Source: Methanobacteriota archaeon
GTDB lineage: Archaea; Methanobacteriota; Methanobacteria; Methanobacteriales; Methanobacteriaceae
DNA length: 64,000 nt
NCBI GenBank assembly: GCA_029556335.1
Contig: JAKQFA010000031.1
Span: 1-64,000, forward strand
Direction of reading: 5' to 3'
Shown here: one piece after another, positions 8,392-16,911 of the stretch
Position numbering within the stretch: the stretch's first letter is position 1
Layout of the letters: each line of letters opens with the position of its first letter
Position numbers and translations under genes: made by a program
Notes under the pieces: model-generated
Database searches by the model: none
Told to the model about the DNA's origin: nothing
The model's input: the letters and a program-made list of their open reading frames with translations, nothing else

Positions 8392-9795
8392 CTAGTAGGT
8401 CCGGGCCAGGAGCGCCCGGTACCTGGCCTTCTGTTTACAGTTAACGCAGGTCCCATCTGCATCTTCCTGTATACCCAGGATATCCACGTGAACCTGTTCC
8501 TCCAGCTCTTTACCACAGGCTTCATCCCCGCACCATAGGAATGAAACTACACCCCCATCCTCCTGGATGATGTCCCGGGCCTCCAGTGGGGAGTCTGTTT
8601 CTTTCATGTTCTCCTGGAGCATATTCCAGGCCTTCTCTTTAAGGTGGCTGCTGATCCTTCCCAGCCTATCCTCCACCAGCTCTGCCAGTTCATCTTCCCG
8701 GCACTCCACAGTCTCCTTATCAGGGGTGTCCCTTCTCTTGAGGACCATCTTACCCTCCCTGATCTCCCGGGGGCCGATCTCTATTCGGAGGGGCACTCCC
8801 CTCATCTCCCATTCGTAGAACTTCTTACCCGCCCGTAGGTCACGGCTATCCAGATGCACCCGGATGCCAGCCCTGCTCAGCTGGTTTTTTACTTGGCTGC
8901 AGAAGTCCAGGACTTCCTGGGCACCTTCCTTGAAGATGATGGGCACTATCACCACCTGGTAGGGAGCCACTGCTGGGGGTAGTGACAGGCCTCCTTCATC
9001 ACCATGCACCCCTATAATGGAAGCTATGATCCGGTCCGAAAGGCCGTAACAGGTCTGGTAAACGTATTCATGCTGACCATCCTCGGTTTCGTAGGTGATT
9101 TGGAAGGTCTGGGCAAAGGTCTGCCCCAGGTTATGAACGGTTCCGATCTGCAGGGTCTTACCATCCGGGAGCAGGGTGTCGAAGGCCATGGTGTAATCGG
9201 CCCCTGGGAACTTATCCCAATCTGGGCGCCGGGTTACAACGTAGGGGATGCCCATCAGGTCAAAGAAGGATGAATATATTTCTACAGCCCTCTCTACCTG
9301 TTCTTCTGCCTCCTGGCTTGTGGCATGGACGGTGTGGGCTTCCTTAAAGGTGGTGATCTCCCTCACCCGTATCAGGGGCCGGGTGTGTTTGGTCTCATAG
9401 CGGAAGGTGTTCACCACCTGGTAGAAGCGGAGGGGTAAATCCTGGTGGCTGCGCACCCACAAGGCGAACATGGGGTACATGGCGGTTTCACTGGTGGGCC
9501 GGAGGGCCAGTTTCTTCCCCAGGGGTGTTAATCCCCCGTGGGTGATCCAGTACACCTCCTCCTCAAATCCCTTAACATGGATGGCCTCCTTGGCCAGTTC
9601 ATCTTCAGGTATGAGTAAGGGGAACAGCACCTCCTCATGATCTTCATCCAGGATGCTCTTAAGCAACTTCAGGGCGTTTTTTCTTATCTGAAAGCCCTGG
9701 GGTAGCCATACATGCATTCCCTTAATAGGATATCTGGTGTCGATTATTTCTGCTTCTATAAGGATGTTGTGGAACCATTCACTGAACTTGGACAT
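8392..9795 (-). CDS. proS: prolyl-tRNA synthetase, archaeal/eukaryotic type
   Basis: This 467-residue class II synthetase charges tRNA-Pro. Motif 2 is FRYETKHTRPLIRVREI (about 130-147), and the proline pocket and the class II core (LALRPTSETAMYPMFA) are clear. It lacks the bacterial editing insertion. The anticodon-binding domain (about 270-370) is followed by the C-terminal zinc-containing domain of archaeal ProS, with cysteines in FLWCGDEAC and GTCVNCK. It leads the minus-strand operon proS - secreted protein - cofC - thiD. The 5' region holds two perfect palindromes. Confidence 0.96.
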   Translation of the reverse strand: MSKFSEWFHNILIEAEIIDTRYPIKGMHVWLPQGFQIRKNALKLLKSILDEDHEEVLFPLLIPEDELAKEAIHVKGFEEEVYWITHGGLTPLGKKLALRPTSETAMYPMFALWVRSHQDLPLRFYQVVNTFRYETKHTRPLIRVREITTFKEAHTVHATSQEAEEQVERAVEIYSSFFDLMGIPYVVTRRPDWDKFPGADYTMAFDTLLPDGKTLQIGTVHNLGQTFAQTFQITYETEDGQHEYVYQTCYGLSDRIIASIIGVHGDEGGLSLPPAVAPYQVVIVPIIFKEGAQEVLDFCSQVKNQLSRAGIRVHLDSRDLRAGKKFYEWEMRGVPLRIEIGPREIREGKMVLKRRDTPDKETVECREDELAELVEDRLGRISSHLKEKAWNMLQENMKETDSPLEARDIIQEDGGVVSFLWCGDEACGKELEEQVHVDILGIQEDADGTCVNCKQKARYRALLARTY

Positions 9796-9996
9796 TTATT
9801 CACCCAGAGTGTCTCTTTTTTATTCAACACCTAGCTTTCTAGGTGGTGGATAATATACTTTTTTCACCAGGGGCCTAGTAAAATATACCTACTCCTCTTC
9901 TAGGAGTAAATAAACCTCTACCTAGGGACATATAAATCAAAAATTATTTTAAAGACTCCTCCTAGTAAAGCTAGTATAAAGGACGGTGATTTATAG
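9796..9996. promoter_or_regulatory. divergent proS/egsA promoter region with palindromes
   Basis: Two perfect hairpins are visible: CACCTAG-CTTT-CTAGGTG at 9828-9845 and TACTCCT-CTTCT-AGGAGTA at 9890-9908. CATATAAATC at 9929-9938 is a good TATA box for egsA. ATAATATACTTTTTT near 9851-9864 can serve proS on the other strand. CTAG occurs seven times in about 145 bp. Whether these are operators or leader structures is not known. Confidence 0.55.
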
Positions 9997-11046
9997 ATGG
10001 ATTTTAAACGGGTGCTGCTCCCCCGGGGGATGCATGTGGGTCCAGGGGTTATTGAAGACACCGCAGCTATATGTATGGATTTAAGGATCAAAGGCAAATT
10101 TCTGGTGGTAACTGGACCCCACACCCTGAAGATTGGTGGGGAGAAGGTTATGGAAAGTCTGGGCAGGGAAGGCTTTGAAGTGGAGCACACCACCATCCGC
10201 CACCCCAGCCTGGAGGTGGTGCAGGAGGTGGTAGACCAGTTGGAGGGTGTGTCTGCGGTGCTGGGAGTGGGGGGTGGAAAGGTTATTGACGTGGCCAAAC
10301 TGGCCTCCACCCGTTGTAACCTGGATTTTATAAGCGTACCCACCGCTGCTAGCCACGATGGGATAGCCTCCCCCCGGGCTTCCATCAAAAACGAGGAGGG
10401 CAGTGTATCCATCGAAGCCGCTCCACCCATGGGCATCATCGCTGACACCAGCATCATAGGCCAGGCCCCATTCCGTCTCTTGGCCGCTGGATTCGGGGAT
10501 ATCATATCCAATCAAACCGCGGTTCTGGACTGGAAACTGGCCCATCGCCTGTTGAATGAATACTACAGTGACTCGGCAGCGGCCCTGTCCCTGGTAACCG
10601 CCGAGGTAACTACCAAAATGGCGGATGCCGTGAAGGAGGGACACGTGGAAAGCGCGGCCCTGGTGGTTAAGGGTCTTATCAGCAGTGGAATGGCCATCAG
10701 CATCGCTGGTAGCAGCAGGCCAGCCAGTGGTGCTGAACATAAATTCAGCCACGCCCTGGATCTGATCGCACCCCAACCAGCCCTGCATGGTGAACAGTGT
10801 GCCGTGGGCACCATCATGATGATGTACCTCCATGGCGGGGACTGGGAATTAGTACGGGACACCCTGAAGGCTATTAAGGCACCTACCACTGCCCGGGAAT
10901 TGGATATCAAACCTGAATACATCATTGAAGCTCTGAGCACGGCTCACACTATACGCCGGGAGCGCTACACCATACTGGGTGATCGGGGACTCACCTACCA
11001 GGCCGCGGAGAAACTGGCCCTGCATACCGGGGTAATCGAATCCTGA
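9997..11046 (+). CDS. egsA: sn-glycerol-1-phosphate dehydrogenase
   Basis: EgsA reduces dihydroxyacetone phosphate to sn-glycerol-1-phosphate with NAD(P)H, the step that sets the stereochemistry of archaeal lipids. The 349-residue protein shows the NAD-binding GVGGGKVIDVAKLAS (about 95-109) and SVPTAASHDGIASPRAS (about 119-135). The zinc-site region with GFGDIISN (Asp) is present, as are the two histidines in AEHKFSHALD and PALHGEQCAVG. The ATG comes 59 bp after a TATA box, and there is no strong RBS. Length and motifs match the archaeal family, and the gene alone marks the genome as archaeal. Confidence 0.97.
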   Translation: MDFKRVLLPRGMHVGPGVIEDTAAICMDLRIKGKFLVVTGPHTLKIGGEKVMESLGREGFEVEHTTIRHPSLEVVQEVVDQLEGVSAVLGVGGGKVIDVAKLASTRCNLDFISVPTAASHDGIASPRASIKNEEGSVSIEAAPPMGIIADTSIIGQAPFRLLAAGFGDIISNQTAVLDWKLAHRLLNEYYSDSAAALSLVTAEVTTKMADAVKEGHVESAALVVKGLISSGMAISIAGSSRPASGAEHKFSHALDLIAPQPALHGEQCAVGTIMMMYLHGGDWELVRDTLKAIKAPTTARELDIKPEYIIEALSTAHTIRRERYTILGDRGLTYQAAEKLALHTGVIES

Positions 11047-11137
11047 ACCTTTCAGTAGGTAGGAGCAGGATCCAGCATTGAAGAGCCCAGTTCCTTTTAC
11101 TTATACCCTGTCTCTAGATGTACCCCAGCAGGGAAAT

Positions 11138-11148
11138 AGTATATAAAG
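11138..11148 (+). promoter_or_regulatory. TATA-box promoter for the UPF0179 gene
   Basis: AGTATATAAAG preceded by GAAAT (BRE-like) is a near-ideal archaeal core promoter. It would start transcription near 11170, giving a leader of about 80 nt before the GTG at 11251. Confidence 0.6.
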
Positions 11149-11250
11149 TGGGTTCATGATAAAAAGTTTAGAGTAGTTAGAAAACCAGTTCTGGTAATAA
11201 TTTTTAAAGATGCATAGCACAAAATCGTAAGACCCCAGGGGGGGTACAGC

Positions 11251-11682
11251 GTGATAACTCTTATTGGAAAAAAATTGGCAGATGAGGGACTCAAATTCGT
11301 TTTTTACGGGGCATCCAGCCAGTGCATGAATTGTCGCTTTAAAGCCACCTGCATAGACTCCCTGGAGCCTGGACGTATCTACCGTATCAAGACTGTGAAG
11401 AACACCACCCATCCCTGCCCAGTGCATATGGGGGGAGAGGTTAAGGTGGTGGAGGTGGACCGGGCCCTAATCAAGATCCATATAGATTCCAAGAAAGCCT
11501 TCGAAGGGTCGAGTTACAGCTACAAACCCAGGGAGTGTCAGGAGGAATGTTCCATGCGAGAGTTGTGCAACCCGGAAGGACTTTACCTGGGTGATAAGTG
11601 CAGGATCATCAAGAAATTAGGTAAACCATCCCAGAAGTGTCCCCGTGGTTACGATCTGACTACGGTGCTGGTTAAATACTAA
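11251..11682 (+). CDS. UPF0179 family protein
   Basis: This 143-residue conserved archaeal protein has no established function. Cysteines occur as CMNCRFKATC (about 26-35), the CP pair in THPCPVH, CQEECSMRELC and CPRGYD. The spacing suggests a metal- or Fe-S-binding protein. The start is a GTG seven bases after a G-rich site. It lies 17 bp upstream of rpiA and is probably co-transcribed with it. No membrane segment is seen. Confidence 0.88.
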   Translation: MITLIGKKLADEGLKFVFYGASSQCMNCRFKATCIDSLEPGRIYRIKTVKNTTHPCPVHMGGEVKVVEVDRALIKIHIDSKKAFEGSSYSYKPRECQEECSMRELCNPEGLYLGDKCRIIKKLGKPSQKCPRGYDLTTVLVKY

Positions 11683-11699
11683 GTGCATGGTGCATTATT

Positions 11700-12371
11700 A
11701 TGGATCCTAAAAAACGTGTAGGACTGGAAGCTGCCCTGAGGGTGGAGGATGGAATGGTGGTGGGACTGGGAACTGGCTCCACCACCCACCATTTCATTAA
11801 AAGCCTGGCTGAGAGGTTAAAGGAGGAGGAACTGGAAGTGTGGGGTATACCCACCTCTTACCAGTCCTACTTCCTGGCAGTGGAGCTGGGGATACCAGTC
11901 ACCACCCTGGATGAGCACCGGCCAGACCTGGCAGTGGATGGAGCCGATGAAGTGGACCCCCATCTCAACCTCATCAAGGGGGGTGGAGCCGCCCACACCC
12001 GGGAGAAGATCGTGGATTACGCTGCCAGAACCTTCCTGGTTATCGTGGACGAAGCCAAATTGGTGGACCAGTTGGGAAGGTTCCCGGTGCCAGTGGAGGT
12101 CCTTCCCGGAGCCATGTCCACAGTTAAGGAAGGCCTGGAATCCATGGGTGGCACAGCCCATTTACGGATGGCCCACATGAAGGATGGGCCGGTTATAAGT
12201 GACAACAACAACTTCATCCTGGATGTGCAGTTTGAAAGCATCCCCCACCCGGTTCATCTGGAGAAGGAGTTAAACAACATACCCGGGGTCCTGGAGAATG
12301 GCATATTCACCGGGGCAGTGGATGAAGTCCTGGCTGGCTCCGTGGATCAGGTTAAATCATTGAAAAAATAG
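11700..12371 (+). CDS. rpiA: ribose-5-phosphate isomerase A
   Basis: RpiA interconverts ribose 5-phosphate and ribulose 5-phosphate, giving methanogens pentoses for nucleotides. The 223-residue length is typical. GLGTGSTTHHFIKSL near residues 22-36, the catalytic DGADEVDPHLNLIKGGGAAHTREK near 80-103, and VDEAKLVDQLG near 115 are the family signatures, including the active-site Asp, Glu and Lys residues. The start has only a weak GGTG ahead of it, which fits translational coupling to the gene before. Confidence 0.96.
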   Translation: MDPKKRVGLEAALRVEDGMVVGLGTGSTTHHFIKSLAERLKEEELEVWGIPTSYQSYFLAVELGIPVTTLDEHRPDLAVDGADEVDPHLNLIKGGGAAHTREKIVDYAARTFLVIVDEAKLVDQLGRFPVPVEVLPGAMSTVKEGLESMGGTAHLRMAHMKDGPVISDNNNFILDVQFESIPHPVHLEKELNNIPGVLENGIFTGAVDEVLAGSVDQVKSLKK

Positions 12372-12409
12372 ATATATTGCTATCTACTATTAGGGAGATT
12401 GAGTAGTTT

Positions 12410-12802
12410 ATGCGGCTCTTAACTAGGAAATTACTGGTGGCCATCCTAGTGGTAGGGGGGATACTGGCAGCCTTTGGTATATACATGAGCACCCACCCCA
12501 TGGTACAGGAAGCAACTGGCTCCGTGGCCATTGTAGCCCCGGAAGAGGAGGACACCCTGGTAATCCCCGAGGAGGCCCATGTCCCTGGGAACTACACCAT
12601 CCCCTCCCAGATCATGTACAGGGGGAATACCTACAGCGTCCTGAAGGACCTGAATTTTGTGGGACCAGTCACACCACTGTGTCCCTACTGTGGCTCCAAC
12701 TCCACGGCCCAGGCTGGTTCCTCAAGTCAGGGAAAGTACTGGTTCTACTACTACCAATGCCATACCTGCCACCGTAAGTTCGCCACCTACGCCAGTCGCT
12801 AG
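12410..12802 (+). CDS. membrane-anchored zinc-ribbon protein
   Basis: This 130-residue protein has one N-terminal membrane segment (about 7-27). A short Pro/Glu-rich linker is followed by a C-terminal zinc ribbon with CPYCGS near residue 91 and CHTCHRKF near 116. The ribbon resembles those of transposase or transcription-factor TFIIS-type fingers, but here it would be tethered to the membrane. The gene starts 38 bp after rpiA. Function not recognised. Confidence 0.8.
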   Translation: MRLLTRKLLVAILVVGGILAAFGIYMSTHPMVQEATGSVAIVAPEEEDTLVIPEEAHVPGNYTIPSQIMYRGNTYSVLKDLNFVGPVTPLCPYCGSNSTAQAGSSSQGKYWFYYYQCHTCHRKFATYASR

Positions 12803-12892
12803 TGAATAATGGGAGGAAGCCTCTCATAAATTGGTAGTGGGCAGTGTTCACTGCTAGAATTATGTATCTAACTATTTTTAAAATGCAGTTCT

Positions 12893-13213
12893 TCAGTGGT
12901 GGGTTAGGAGGAGCAGCCCTACCAGGGCACTGACCAGGTTAGCCAGAACCGAGAGGGTGAGGGCCCAGCGTGTCTCAACCCCCAGGAGCAAATATATTAA
13001 GGGGGCTTCCACCAGGACCACAACTGCCTCCATCAGCACCAAGTTATCCAGATAGTGAAGATAAAGGTACTGGGCCAAGGGTAGTGTCAAGGAGTTAACC
13101 AGAGCCGAGTAAAACAGCACCTGCCAGGCTGGTTTACTTTTTAATGCCAATCCAAGCACCACTGCCTCCAGGGTCACGGTCAAGAGCCAGGAACCTAGAA
13201 AAAAAGGTATCAT
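12893..13213 (-). CDS. small multi-spanning membrane protein linked to the metal importer
   Basis: This 106-residue protein has three to four hydrophobic helices (about 5-24, 30-50, 58-78 and 84-104) and almost no soluble part. Its start overlaps the stop of the upstream secreted-protein gene by four bases (ATGA), so the two are translationally coupled. Together they follow the ABC importer genes. The inference is that they are accessory parts of metal uptake. No family was recognised with certainty. Confidence 0.75.
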   Translation of the reverse strand: MIPFFLGSWLLTVTLEAVVLGLALKSKPAWQVLFYSALVNSLTLPLAQYLYLHYLDNLVLMEAVVVLVEAPLIYLLLGVETRWALTLSVLANLVSALVGLLLLTHH

Positions 13214-13836
13214 CGGTACCAGCGGTACAGGAGGATCAGTAATATGGCCAGGGCAGCCAGGATGGGCAGCAGGTAGTACCAGTACAAGTTGTCATCATCC
13301 CGGGGCGATGCCGGGGTGCTGTTCTGCTCCACAAAGCTCCTGGATAGGGATTGTCCATCGTGGTAGCCGAAGATGATCCGGTCCTTCCTTATTTCGAGGC
13401 CATCTTCATCCAGGGCCACCACCTTCAGCATGATGGTGGCATTATCCAGGGGATTGGTGTCCTTGACGGTGCCGTAGATGGACCTTAACTGATGGTTGCT
13501 TCTTAATAGACGGGTGTTGTTTTGGAAGAATCCTTCCACTTGGGTGGTGTTCAGGGCCATCAACTCCTCCGGGTTAAACTGGGATTTGTCCACGGCGTAG
13601 ATGGAGGCCACACTGAACTTGTAGAAGGTGAAGGGGGATGAGTTCAGGATCATAAAATCAGGGGAGGGGTCACCATGGAGGAGGAAGACGTAGCCAGGGT
13701 ACTGGTTCATATTTTCCAGCACATAATATATGGGCACTGTTTTCTGACCCGGCTCCAGTACGTCACCATAAACCGGAGTTAAGGATAAAACAAAAACCAG
13801 GACTAAAACCATAACCAGAAGATTTCCCATATTCAT
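13210..13836 (-). CDS. secreted protein with C-terminal membrane anchor, metal-importer neighbour
   Basis: This 208-residue protein has a signal peptide (about 1-24, ending TPVYG) and an extracytoplasmic domain beginning PIYYVLENMNQYPGYVFLL. A C-terminal membrane helix (about 186-204) follows, ending in RWYR. The tight overlap with the next gene and the 65-bp gap to the permease place it in the importer operon. The N-terminal stretch describing a 'vision-like' beta domain has no recognised catalytic residues. The inferred role is accessory to metal capture, but this is a guess from context. Confidence 0.75.
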   Translation of the reverse strand: MNMGNLLVMVLVLVFVLSLTPVYGDVLEPGQKTVPIYYVLENMNQYPGYVFLLHGDPSPDFMILNSSPFTFYKFSVASIYAVDKSQFNPEELMALNTTQVEGFFQNNTRLLRSNHQLRSIYGTVKDTNPLDNATIMLKVVALDEDGLEIRKDRIIFGYHDGQSLSRSFVEQNSTPASPRDDDNLYWYYLLPILAALAILLILLYRWYR

Positions 13837-13901
13837 AAACCTAGATCTGTAGCTGTTTTCTTATAAGATTTTTCCAAGAAAAGAAAAATCCTGGACTGTA
13901 C

Positions 13902-14702
13902 TTAGGTGTATCTACGGATAAATGATGATAAAAGGAAGGCCAATGCCATGAAGAGGACGATGGTGGCCCCTGATGCCAGGTTGAATATGTAGGAGAGTAC
14001 CAGTCCCCCGGTGGTCAGCACGGCTCCCAACACCACTGATAGAACCATCATCTGGTTCAGGTTATTGGTGTACTCCCGTGTTATGGCTGCGGGTATGGTT
14101 AAAAGGGCGATGATGAGTATCACCCCCACCACCTTAATGAGCACCACCACTGACAGGGCCACCAGGGCCAAAAGCAGGTAATAAACAGCCTCCGATGGCA
14201 TGCCCACCACGGTACTGAACTCCTCGTCAAAGGATAAAGCCAGGAACTCTCTGCGCAGGAGGTACACCATCACCAGGATCACCGCGTCCAGAAGGAGCAT
14301 CAGGTACAGGTCAGTGGTGGGGACGGTGAGGATGTTCCCAAAGAGGTAGCTTATCAAATCCGGGGCATATCCCGGGGTGAGGTTGACGAAGATGATACCC
14401 AGGGCCATGCCCACACTCCACAGTATACCAATGGCAGTGTCCTCCGGTACCTCCATCCTCTTCTTTACAAGGCCCATGCCAGCGGCTGCCAGGAGGGTGA
14501 AGGGCACCGCCGCCAGGAGTGGATTCACACCCAGGAAGTAGCCCAGGCCCACTCCACCAAAGGCGGAGTGGCTGATTCCTCCACTTATGAACACGATCCT
14601 CTTGATGACCACGTAGCACCCCACCACACCACAGGCTACGCTGACCAGGATGGCCGCCAGAAAGGCGTTCTGCATGAAACTGTACTCCAATATTTCCAGC
14701 AT
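13902..14702 (-). CDS. znuB: metal ABC transporter permease (ZnuB family)
   Basis: This 266-residue integral membrane permease belongs to the Zn/Mn/Fe (cluster 9) ABC family. About eight hydrophobic helices are visible, and the family motif for the ATPase contact lies in GGISHSAFGGVGLGYFLGVNPL (about 36-57). It would form the channel of the importer with the ATPase encoded 10 bp upstream. The substrate cannot be told from the permease; the neighbouring nikR opens the possibility of nickel. Confidence 0.92.
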   Translation of the reverse strand: MLEILEYSFMQNAFLAAILVSVACGVVGCYVVIKRIVFISGGISHSAFGGVGLGYFLGVNPLLAAVPFTLLAAAGMGLVKKRMEVPEDTAIGILWSVGMALGIIFVNLTPGYAPDLISYLFGNILTVPTTDLYLMLLLDAVILVMVYLLRREFLALSFDEEFSTVVGMPSEAVYYLLLALVALSVVVLIKVVGVILIIALLTIPAAITREYTNNLNQMMVLSVVLGAVLTTGGLVLSYIFNLASGATIVLFMALAFLLSSFIRRYT

Positions 14703-14712
14703 AACTATTCAA

Positions 14713-15465
14713 CTACTCGTGTCTTTTCAGCATCCGATGGGGAGTGGCGCCATGGGTGATTATCTCCAGGGGACATCCGTACATCTTCTCAATAACCTCC
14801 CCTGCACCCTCTACCTGGCCATGGTAGTAGAGGCGCTGGTTGAGGCAGGCGATATCTTCCACCTGGTCGAATACCGCCCCCACATCGTGGGTGACCAGGA
14901 TGATGCTCATCTTCTTTTTCAACTCCTCCAAAAGCTGGTAAAAGGAGTACTGCATCTGGGGGTCCACACTGGCCATGGGCTCATCCAGGAGTAGGAGTTT
15001 AGGCCTTCTAACCAGGGCCCGGGCCAGGAAAACCCGCTGCACCTGTCCCCCTGACAGCTGTCCCATCTGACGATCTGCCAGGCCATCCAAATCCACCATC
15101 TCCAGGGTCTGATGAACTGCCTCCCGGTCCCCCGGGGTGTAGTTGGAAAAGAGTCCATGGTACCGGCCAGTTAAAACAGTGTCCTCTACATTTATGGGGA
15201 AATCATGGAGAAAGGACACGTGCTGGGGCAGATACCCCATATATTCACGGGCCTTCCTGGGGTCCCGGCCAAAGACCTCCACCTTACCCTCCTCCGGGGT
15301 GAGGAGGCCCAGTATCATGCGCAGCAGGGTGCTTTTTCCTCCACCATTGGGGCCGATTATGGCCAGGAATGATTTATGGGGCACCCGGAGATTGACCTCC
15401 TCCAGCACCTTCCTTTTATGGTAGTGGAAACTCAGATCTTCTATCTTAACTGCATCTGTTACCAT
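14713..15465 (-). CDS. znuC: metal ABC transporter ATP-binding protein (ZnuC family)
   Basis: This is a 250-residue ABC ATPase. Walker A is GPNGGGKST (about 38-46), the Q-loop is YLPQ, the signature is LSGGQVQRVFLARAL (about 139-153), Walker B is LLLLDEPMASVD and the switch His lies in LVTHDVG. It powers the import of a divalent metal by the adjacent permease and binding protein. The gene lies between the binding protein and the permease in a single minus-strand operon. Confidence 0.94.
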   Translation of the reverse strand: MVTDAVKIEDLSFHYHKRKVLEEVNLRVPHKSFLAIIGPNGGGKSTLLRMILGLLTPEEGKVEVFGRDPRKAREYMGYLPQHVSFLHDFPINVEDTVLTGRYHGLFSNYTPGDREAVHQTLEMVDLDGLADRQMGQLSGGQVQRVFLARALVRRPKLLLLDEPMASVDPQMQYSFYQLLEELKKKMSIILVTHDVGAVFDQVEDIACLNQRLYYHGQVEGAGEVIEKMYGCPLEIITHGATPHRMLKRHE

Positions 15466-15522
15466 GCTACACCCTTCCGCCTTGTGCCTGTTTTTCTCTT
15501 CAATTGTGCTATCAGGATGAAC

Positions 15523-16389
15523 CTAGTTACTGGAGAAGGCCTCCGCCACCTGGTACATGTTCTCCAGGTAGTTGCTGGCCAGGGGATCCACCACCACCAG
15601 ACGGGCGCCGATTGCATCGGCTATTACCTGGGCACTGGTCTGGCTGTGCTGGGGTGATACAAAGACCAGCTTGATATGGTCCTGACGGGCCTGGTCCACC
15701 AGCCTGGACAGGTCCTGCGATGTTGGCTCTTTACCCTCTTTCTCTATGGATACCTGTTCCAGGCCATAGTCCCGGCAGAGGTAGGCCCAGGCAGGATGAT
15801 AAACCAGTATCTTCCCGCCTTTAACCTTCTCCAGGGATGTGGTGAGGTTCTGATCCAGCTGGTCCAGTTTCTCCAGGTACTGGTCCCGGTTTTCCTGGTA
15901 AAACTTCTGGTTATCGGGGTCCGCCTCCACCAGGGCCTGGTAGGTGTTCTCCACCATCACCCGGGCATTCCTGGGTGAAACCCAGACATGGGGATCAGCT
16001 TCCCCTTCACCAGCACTGATGAATTCTAGGCCCTGGGAGCTGTTAACCACCTTCATCTGGGGGTTTACGGACTTCAACTTATCCATCCAGACCATTTCAA
16101 ACTCCAGGGAAGAGCCCACCATCAAGTAAATCTGGGCCTGTGATAATTCCTGCATCTGTTTCGGCAGGGGTTCATAGGTATGGGGATCAGCACCGGGTGG
16201 AACCATAACCGTAACCTGCACCCTGTCCCCTCCCACTGCCTTCACAAATTCTTCCTGGGGGGGAACAGAGACCACCACCCTCACCCGGCCATTACCTGAT
16301 TCACCAGAGTTGGGTATGAGCAGATAATATGAAAGGAGCCCCAAAAAAATCAGTGAAAGGGTGATGACCAGCGCTACTTTCCGGTTCAT
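15523..16389 (-). CDS. znuA: metal-binding protein of ABC transporter (ZnuA family)
   Basis: This 288-residue cluster A-I binding protein is tethered by an uncleaved N-terminal helix (about 5-24). No lipobox Cys is present. Metal ligands align as H70 (DPHTYEP), H134 (DPHVWVS), H198 (VYHPAW) and D269 (VVDPL). The His-rich loop found in many zinc-specific ZnuA proteins is missing, so zinc, manganese or another divalent metal are possible. It is the first gene of the operon, with GGAGAG before the ATG. A 28-bp palindrome in its promoter matches NikR operator geometry. Confidence 0.92.
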   Translation of the reverse strand: MNRKVALVITLSLIFLGLLSYYLLIPNSGESGNGRVRVVVSVPPQEEFVKAVGGDRVQVTVMVPPGADPHTYEPLPKQMQELSQAQIYLMVGSSLEFEMVWMDKLKSVNPQMKVVNSSQGLEFISAGEGEADPHVWVSPRNARVMVENTYQALVEADPDNQKFYQENRDQYLEKLDQLDQNLTTSLEKVKGGKILVYHPAWAYLCRDYGLEQVSIEKEGKEPTSQDLSRLVDQARQDHIKLVFVSPQHSQTSAQVIADAIGARLVVVDPLASNYLENMYQVAEAFSSN

Positions 16390-16418
16390 TGACTATCTCT
16401 CCACACCAAGTTATAACC

Positions 16419-16446
16419 TTATTAATATTAAAATTTATCTTAATAA
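16419..16446. promoter_or_regulatory. candidate NikR operator (28-bp palindrome)
   Basis: TTATTAA and TTAATAA are perfect inverted arms separated by 14 bp, 28 bp in total. This equals the overall span of the E. coli NikR operator (six-base arms around 16 bp). It lies between the divergent nikR and znuA starts, over the znu promoter. The AT-rich context makes chance palindromes easier. Confidence 0.5.
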
Positions 16447-16489
16447 AATTTAGTAAATTATATATGATTATTTAATAATAATTGTTTTT

Positions 16490-16882
16490 ATGGCCATCAT
16501 CAGTGTGTCCCTAAGCAGCAAACTACTGGAAGAACTGGATCTCTTGAAGGAGGAGCTGGGTTTCTCGGGCCGATCCGAGGTCATCCGCAGCGGGACCCGG
16601 ATGTTCATCGAGGATAACCGTGAAAAACAAAAATTAATGGGGGATATACATTCCATTCTCATCCTGATCCACCCCCAGATGTCCGAGGACCAGGTCACCC
16701 AGATCAAACACGACTACGAGGATATCATCAGCACCCAGATACACAGCCACCTGCAGGAGAAGCAGTGCCTGGAACTCTTCATACTGGAAGGGGATGCCCA
16801 GCGCATGGTAGAACTGGACCGCCGTTTAAACCAGCATGTCAAGTCACTCTACAGCAAACTGGTAACCCTACCCCGGAGTTAA
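16490..16882 (+). CDS. nikR: nickel-responsive regulator NikR
   Basis: This 130-residue ribbon-helix-helix repressor has a C-terminal ACT-like metal domain. The N-terminal DNA-binding part reads ISVSLSSKLLEELDLL with GFSGRSEVIRSGTRMF. The square-planar nickel ligands of E. coli NikR are conserved two positions earlier: H74, H85, H87 and C93 (HSHLQEKQC). There is no ribosome binding site before the ATG, and a TATA-like AAATTATATAT sits about 25-35 bp upstream, so the mRNA is probably leaderless. It is divergent from the znu-like operon and likely controls it. Confidence 0.93.
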   Translation: MAIISVSLSSKLLEELDLLKEELGFSGRSEVIRSGTRMFIEDNREKQKLMGDIHSILILIHPQMSEDQVTQIKHDYEDIISTQIHSHLQEKQCLELFILEGDAQRMVELDRRLNQHVKSLYSKLVTLPRS

Positions 16883-16911
16883 GGATGGGGTGCTGATCCA
16901 TCCTTTATCTT

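Noticed and set aside
10081..10833. 250-residue minus-strand open frame opposite egsA
   Set aside because: EgsA is unmistakable on the plus strand, and the antisense protein has no motif or RBS.
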